Source of the DNA: Lawsonibacter sp.
Lineage (GTDB): Bacteria; Bacillota; Clostridia; Oscillospirales; Oscillospiraceae
Direction of reading: 5' to 3'
Length of the DNA: 8,939 bases
NCBI GenBank assembly: GCA_022793355.1
Contig: JAAWCR010000093.1
Span: forward strand, 1-8,939
Shown here: piece after piece, positions 6,293-8,939 of the stretch
Layout of the letters: each line of letters begins with the position of its first letter
Position numbering within the stretch: position 1 is the first letter of the stretch
Translations under genes and position numbers: made by a program
The notes under the pieces: generated by a model
Seen by the model: the letters and a program-made list of their open reading frames with translations, nothing else
The model's database searches: none
Told to the model about the DNA's origin: nothing

Positions 6293-6493
6293 ATGGATAA
6301 ACGGTATATTGGCGAAATTTCTTACAAAACACTCAGCGCCTCTTTAAAAGAGTTAGAGACTGACCAGCTGGTACATCGCGAAGAATACCCCCAAATTCCG
6401 CCCAAAGTAGAGTATAGCCTTACAGCACGCGGAAAATCGCTTATCCCTATTTTAGACGCTATGTGCGATTGGGGATATCAGAACCGCGTGTAA
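6293..6493 (+). pseudogene. HxlR-family regulator, N-terminal half missing
   Basis: HxlR regulators are winged-helix dimers of about 105-120 residues that often control oxidoreductase genes. This frame has only 66 residues, but from IGEISYKTLSASLKELE onward it matches the end of the recognition-helix region. It then shows the wing and the strongly conserved YPQIPPKVEYSLTARGKSLIPIL (about residues 33-55). The first two helices and the usual N-terminal cysteine are absent. The start codon, a GGA-type ribosome binding site (AAAAGGA) and the upstream dyad look intact. A single in-frame deletion of about 50 codons just after the start would explain this. No N-terminal remnant is seen upstream in another frame. 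DNA binding should be impaired. Confidence 0.75.
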
Positions 6494-6536
6494 CTTTACC
6501 CACAGTAAAAATCAACAACACTTATACGAAAATAGA

Positions 6537-6548
6537 TATAACGTTATA
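6537..6548. promoter_or_regulatory. 12-base palindrome upstream of the flavoprotein promoter
   Basis: TATAACGTTATA is a perfect palindrome ending 13 bases before the -35 box of the flavoprotein promoter. That is a typical place for an activator or repressor site. No known operator is recognised, and AT-rich DNA can yield such palindromes by chance. Confidence 0.3.
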
Positions 6549-6561
6549 AAGTTTTTCGTCT

Positions 6562-6590
6562 TTGCTTCCAGAAACGCTATCTCATATAAT
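6562..6590 (+). promoter_or_regulatory. Strong promoter for the flavoprotein operon
   Basis: TTGCTT (6562-6567) and a perfect TATAAT (6585-6590) are separated by 17 bases. The hexamers are the same as in the minus-strand promoter at 6221-6248. Transcription would start near 6597, giving a leader of about 45 bases. That leader begins at a short hairpin, CAGCAT/ATGCTG (6593-6609), which may stabilise the 5' end. Confidence 0.7.
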
Positions 6591-6641
6591 AACAGCATAC
6601 GGAATGCTGCGTCCGCGGCAAATTTAAAGGAGGCAATCCAT

Positions 6642-7187
6642 ATGAGTAAGAAAATCGTTGTTATTACTGGCAGCCCCCGGAAGAATGGCAACAGCTTTGC
6701 CATGACTGACGCTTTTATTCAGGCGGCGGAGGCAAAAGGCCACACCGTCACCCGGTTCGACGCCGCCATGATGAAAATCGGCGGCTGCCACGCCTGCGAA
6801 ACCTGCTTCAAAACAGGCAAGGCCTGCTCCTTTGACGACGACTTCAACACCATCGCCCCCGCGATCCTGGAAGCGGACGCTGTCGTGTTCACCATGCCCG
6901 TTTACTGGTACTCCATCCCGGCCCAGATCAAGGGGGTTATCGACCGGCTGTACTCCCTCGTAGTGGGAGGCAAGGATATCGCGGGGAAAGAGTGTGCCAT
7001 CATTACCTGCTGCGAAGAAGAGGATGTGTCTGTGATGGACGGCGTCCGCATCCCGCTGGAGCGCTCCGCCGCTCTGATCAAGTGGAAGATGGTGGGCGAG
7101 GTACTGGTACCCGGCGTTCTCAACGCAGGGGACATCGCCAAAACGGATGGCTGCAAGCAGGCGGCGGCACTGGCTGAAAAGTTTTAA
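6642..7187 (+). CDS. Flavodoxin-fold NADPH-dependent FMN reductase / iron-sulfur-flavoprotein-like protein (first copy)
   Basis: This cytoplasmic 181-residue protein has a flavodoxin fold and probably uses FMN to move electrons from NAD(P)H or a ferredoxin to small acceptors. The FMN phosphate loop is GSPRKNGNS (10-18), and the flavin-side strand is VVFTMPVYWYSIP (about 81-93). A compact cysteine cluster, Cys49-x2-Cys52-x2-Cys55-x6-Cys62, matches the spacing style of archaeal and clostridial iron-sulfur flavoproteins and could hold a 4Fe-4S cluster. Further cysteines include an adjacent pair at 123-124. A strong AAAGGAGG site precedes ATG 6642. It is the first gene of a two-gene operon, downstream of an HxlR remnant, a regulator class often linked to such reductases. 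The physiological acceptor is unknown. Confidence 0.82.
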   Translation: MSKKIVVITGSPRKNGNSFAMTDAFIQAAEAKGHTVTRFDAAMMKIGGCHACETCFKTGKACSFDDDFNTIAPAILEADAVVFTMPVYWYSIPAQIKGVIDRLYSLVVGGKDIAGKECAIITCCEEEDVSVMDGVRIPLERSAALIKWKMVGEVLVPGVLNAGDIAKTDGCKQAAALAEKF

Positions 7188-7200
7188 GGAGATGTGGCGT

Positions 7201-7749
7201 ATGGGAAAGAATATTGTTATTTTAAACGGCAGTCCCCGGAAAAACGGCAATACCTCCGCCCTGGTTCAGGCTTTTACCAAAGGCGCTCAGAGCGCCGGAC
7301 ATACCGTGACGGAATTTTTCCTGGATAAAATGGATATCCACGGCTGTAAGGGCTGTTTCGGCGGACACAGCAGCCGGGAGTGCCCCTGCGTCCAGCGGGA
7401 CGACATGGCACAGATCTACCCTGCGGTAAAGGACAGCGATGTTGTGGTGCTGGCTACCCCGCTCTACTACTGGAATATGAGCGGCCAGCTCAGGACGGCA
7501 GTTGATCGTCTGTTTGCCCTGGAGGAGGGGGACGGCAATTTGCTCAGAGGGCATAACAGGGCTTCCGCCCTTCTGATGGCCGCAGAGGGCCACGGCTTTG
7601 AGGACGTTCTGCTGTACTACAACCACCTGATGGGGCATCTGAACTGGAAAAATCTCGGCCACGTTCTGGCCGGCGGGAACGGAGATGTAGGCGACATAGA
7701 GGGCAAATCGGAACTCCAGCAGGCCTATAATCTCGGAAGCTCCATATAA
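7201..7749 (+). CDS. Flavodoxin-fold FMN reductase-like protein (second copy)
   Basis: This 182-residue paralogue of the preceding protein shares its N-terminal order: an FMN loop GSPRKNGNTS (10-19), a cysteine region, and VVVLATPLYYWNMSGQLRTAVDRL (about 81-104). Its cysteines are spaced differently, Cys49-x2-Cys52-x8-Cys61-x-Cys63, and lack the third residue of the first copy's motif, so cluster binding is less certain. Start 7201 is preferred over the in-frame ATG at 7147 because AAGGAG at 7186-7191 precedes it, the earlier start would overlap the first gene by 41 bases, and the family N-terminus begins here. The ribosome binding site overlaps the stop of the first gene, which indicates translational coupling. 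The pair could form heterodimers or have split substrates. Confidence 0.82.
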   Translation: MGKNIVILNGSPRKNGNTSALVQAFTKGAQSAGHTVTEFFLDKMDIHGCKGCFGGHSSRECPCVQRDDMAQIYPAVKDSDVVVLATPLYYWNMSGQLRTAVDRLFALEEGDGNLLRGHNRASALLMAAEGHGFEDVLLYYNHLMGHLNWKNLGHVLAGGNGDVGDIEGKSELQQAYNLGSSI

Positions 7750-7795
7750 AAATATCCCTGGTGCATGTCTCCGCTATGCACCAGGGATATTTTTT
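7748..7795 (+). terminator. Rho-independent terminator of the flavoprotein operon
   Basis: A perfect 19-base-pair inverted repeat pairs 7748-7766 with 7776-7794 around a nine-base loop. Its core is ATATCCCTGGTGCAT and it ends in six T. It overlaps the stop codon of the second flavoprotein gene. A-rich and T-rich flanks mean it could also work in the minus direction. Confidence 0.9.
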
Positions 7796-7901
7796 ATGCG
7801 GTTATCCCTTTTCAGCCGCCGTGACTTTGGCCCCGCCTCCTGGAGCGTTTGGCCTTAGCTGCCGGCACTTCTGCCCGGCTGAGTTAAAGGTATAACCACA
7901 T
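7796..7901. repeat. Imperfect palindromic element of about 106 bases (MITE/REP-like or structured RNA)
   Basis: The two ends are complementary over roughly 22-26 bases. GGTTATCCCTTT (7800-7811) faces AAAGGTATAACC (7886-7897) with one mismatch, and TCAGCCG (7812-7818) faces CGGCTGA (7876-7882) exactly. The inside can form further stems: GGCC at 7829-7832 with 7851-7854, and GCCGGCA with TGCCCGGC at 7861-7879. The latter competes with the CGGCTGA arm. No open frame or known riboswitch core is recognised. It begins immediately after the terminator and ends about 105 bases before the next gene. Terminal inverted repeats without coding content suit a small non-autonomous mobile repeat; a regulatory leader RNA is the alternative. 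Confidence 0.5.
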
Positions 7902-7903
7902 TT

Positions 7904-7924
7904 GTTTATATTTTTTTTATAAAC
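7904..7924. repeat. AT-rich inverted repeat with T-tract
   Basis: GTTTATA (7904-7910) and TATAAAC (7918-7924) flank seven T. It lies between the palindromic element and the lipoprotein gene and may form part of the latter's promoter region, although no convincing -35/-10 pair is found. The rest of the gap to 8006 shows nothing clear. Confidence 0.35.
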
Positions 7925-8006
7925 TTCTTACAGAATCTTCAGGTTTTTTCTCCCGGCCAGTGCTACTCTTAGGAGCAGCTTCCAAAAGAAAAGAGGTTTT
8001 GAGCCA

Positions 8007-8939
8007 ATGAAATCAAAGATTCTCGCGGCAATTCTCTCCGCGGGCCTGCTTCTGACTGCCTGCTCCACATCTGGCGGAGCCAGTTCCTCCAACCAGCGAG
8101 AGGGGGAACGGACGTTGACCTTGTCTGACCAGGAAATCAAGCTGGACGGACAGACCCTATCCCAAGATAGCGAAGGGGCGGTAACGCTCTCTCACGATAT
8201 TGTCTACTACCACGACAACACCGGAGAGGACTACGGCGAGGGCACCCAGGCCGACATGCACACCCAGGAGGAGGCGGATGCCCACACGGTTGTCACCATT
8301 CGGAAAGCGGGGACCTACCGGGTGTCGGGGACCCTGTCCGCCGGACAGCTGGCCATAGACCTGGGCAGTGAGGCCAAGCGCGACCCGGAGGCCGTGGTCA
8401 CGCTGGTGCTGGACGGGATGGACATCACCTGCACCGTGGCCCCGGCAGTGATCTTCTACAACGTCTACGAGTGCGACGAGGCCTGGGTGGCCTATGACGA
8501 GGAGGAGACGGAAAACTACTCTGTCCAGCCCGCCGACGTGGACACCTCCGCGGCCGGCGCTAATGTGGTGTTGGCCGACGGTTCCGTCAATCAGGTAAAC
8601 GGCTCCTATGTGGCCCGAATCTACAAGGAGGGCACTACCAAGAAGCTCCATAAATACGACGGGGCTTTCTACGCCAAAATGTCCATGAATATCAATGGAG
8701 AGACGGAGGGAACCGGCACGCTTTCCATTACGGCGGACAACGAGGGACTGGACAGCGAACTCCATCTGACCATCAACGGTGGGCAGATCAATATCCAGGC
8801 CCAGAACGACGGCATTAATACCAACGAGGACAACGTGTCTGTTACCACCATCAACGGCGGCGCGCTGCGAATCAACGCCGGTTTAGGCGAGGAGGGTGAC
8901 GGCATCGACTCCAACGGCCATATTGTGATCAACGGCGGC
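8007..8939 (+). CDS. Cthe_2159-type carbohydrate-binding lipoprotein, N-terminal part (runs off the window)
   Basis: The first 311 codons are present without a stop. The protein starts with a lipoprotein signal (lipobox LTAC, Cys19) and a Ser/Gly linker, so it should be anchored on the cell surface. The next region (about 36-250) resembles the start of proteins carrying the carbohydrate-binding domain first seen in Clostridium thermocellum Cthe_2159. Typical phrases are VTIRKAGTYRVSGTLSAGQ and VTLVLDGMDITC, then GTLSITADNEGLDSE. From about 250 the repeated INGG turns at 256, 282 and 308, together with DGIN/DGID motifs at 268 and 298, fit coils of a right-handed parallel beta-helix. It is strongly acidic, and metal binding in the helix turns is plausible. 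Known members bind plant polysaccharides; the ligand here is unknown. An AGAGG site lies about ten bases before the ATG. Confidence 0.82.
   Translation, partial: MKSKILAAILSAGLLLTACSTSGGASSSNQREGERTLTLSDQEIKLDGQTLSQDSEGAVTLSHDIVYYHDNTGEDYGEGTQADMHTQEEADAHTVVTIRKAGTYRVSGTLSAGQLAIDLGSEAKRDPEAVVTLVLDGMDITCTVAPAVIFYNVYECDEAWVAYDEEETENYSVQPADVDTSAAGANVVLADGSVNQVNGSYVARIYKEGTTKKLHKYDGAFYAKMSMNINGETEGTGTLSITADNEGLDSELHLTINGGQINIQAQNDGINTNEDNVSVTTINGGALRINAGLGEEGDGIDSNGHIVINGG

Noticed and set aside
7147..7200. Earlier start for the second flavoprotein
   Set aside because: It overlaps the end of the first flavoprotein gene and lacks a ribosome binding site. The family N-terminus and an AAGGAG site support 7201.
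7796..7901. Cyclic-di-GMP riboswitch before the surface lipoprotein gene
   Set aside because: The conserved core of the GEMM-type aptamers is not visible, and the terminal complementarity suits a palindromic repeat better.
8157..8765. 202-residue minus-strand frame at the right end
   Set aside because: It is antisense to the Cthe_2159-type lipoprotein gene, which has a lipobox, a ribosome binding site and beta-helix repeats.
1..8939. CRISPR array, tRNA or rRNA genes
   Set aside because: No regularly spaced direct repeats, cloverleaf with T-loop consensus, or rRNA-like sequence was seen on either strand.

Overview
The window looks like a chromosomal segment of a moderately GC-rich, low-oxygen Firmicute. 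A gut Oscillospiraceae-type clostridium (relatives of Flavonifractor, Intestinimonas or Lawsonibacter) fits best. The evidence is lipoprotein signal peptides with Gram-positive lipoboxes, strong AGGAGG-type ribosome binding sites, sigma-A-like promoters, tandem anaerobe-type flavoproteins and a Cthe_2159-type lipoprotein. The genus is an inference; no rRNA or tRNA gene is present.

Positions 1-453 (minus strand) hold the 5' part of a poly-gamma-glutamate synthase gene (pgsB/capB). It is cut after about 108 codons by the end of an IS5-like insertion sequence, whose transposase start lies at the window edge. Divergent from pgsB, positions 551-5846 (plus strand) form a gene cluster: a lipoprotein gamma-glutamyltransferase, a small DUF6305-like lipoprotein, a hairpin terminator or attenuator, a TRAP-type large permease (DctM-like), a 48-residue hydrophobic microprotein and a membrane-anchored M14 zinc hydrolase of the succinylglutamate desuccinylase/aspartoacylase type. 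Three of these products should face the outside of the cell and one is a membrane importer. Together with pgsB this suggests a surface system that makes, trims or anchors a gamma-glutamyl polymer and recovers the products. It is the strongest candidate here for an incompletely described system.

Positions 5863-6641 form a more AT-rich junction. It has a bidirectional hairpin terminator, an unrecognised 78-residue minus-strand gene with its own good promoter, a dyad, an HxlR-family regulator that has lost its N-terminal half, and a strong promoter for the next operon. Positions 6642-7749 encode two tandem, translationally coupled NADPH-dependent FMN reductase/iron-sulfur-flavoprotein-like proteins with different cysteine patterns, ended by a textbook terminator. 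Positions 7796-7901 hold a roughly 106-base imperfect palindrome, either a MITE/REP-like repeat or a structured RNA. From 8007 to the window end runs the N-terminal part of a Cthe_2159-type carbohydrate-binding beta-helix lipoprotein.
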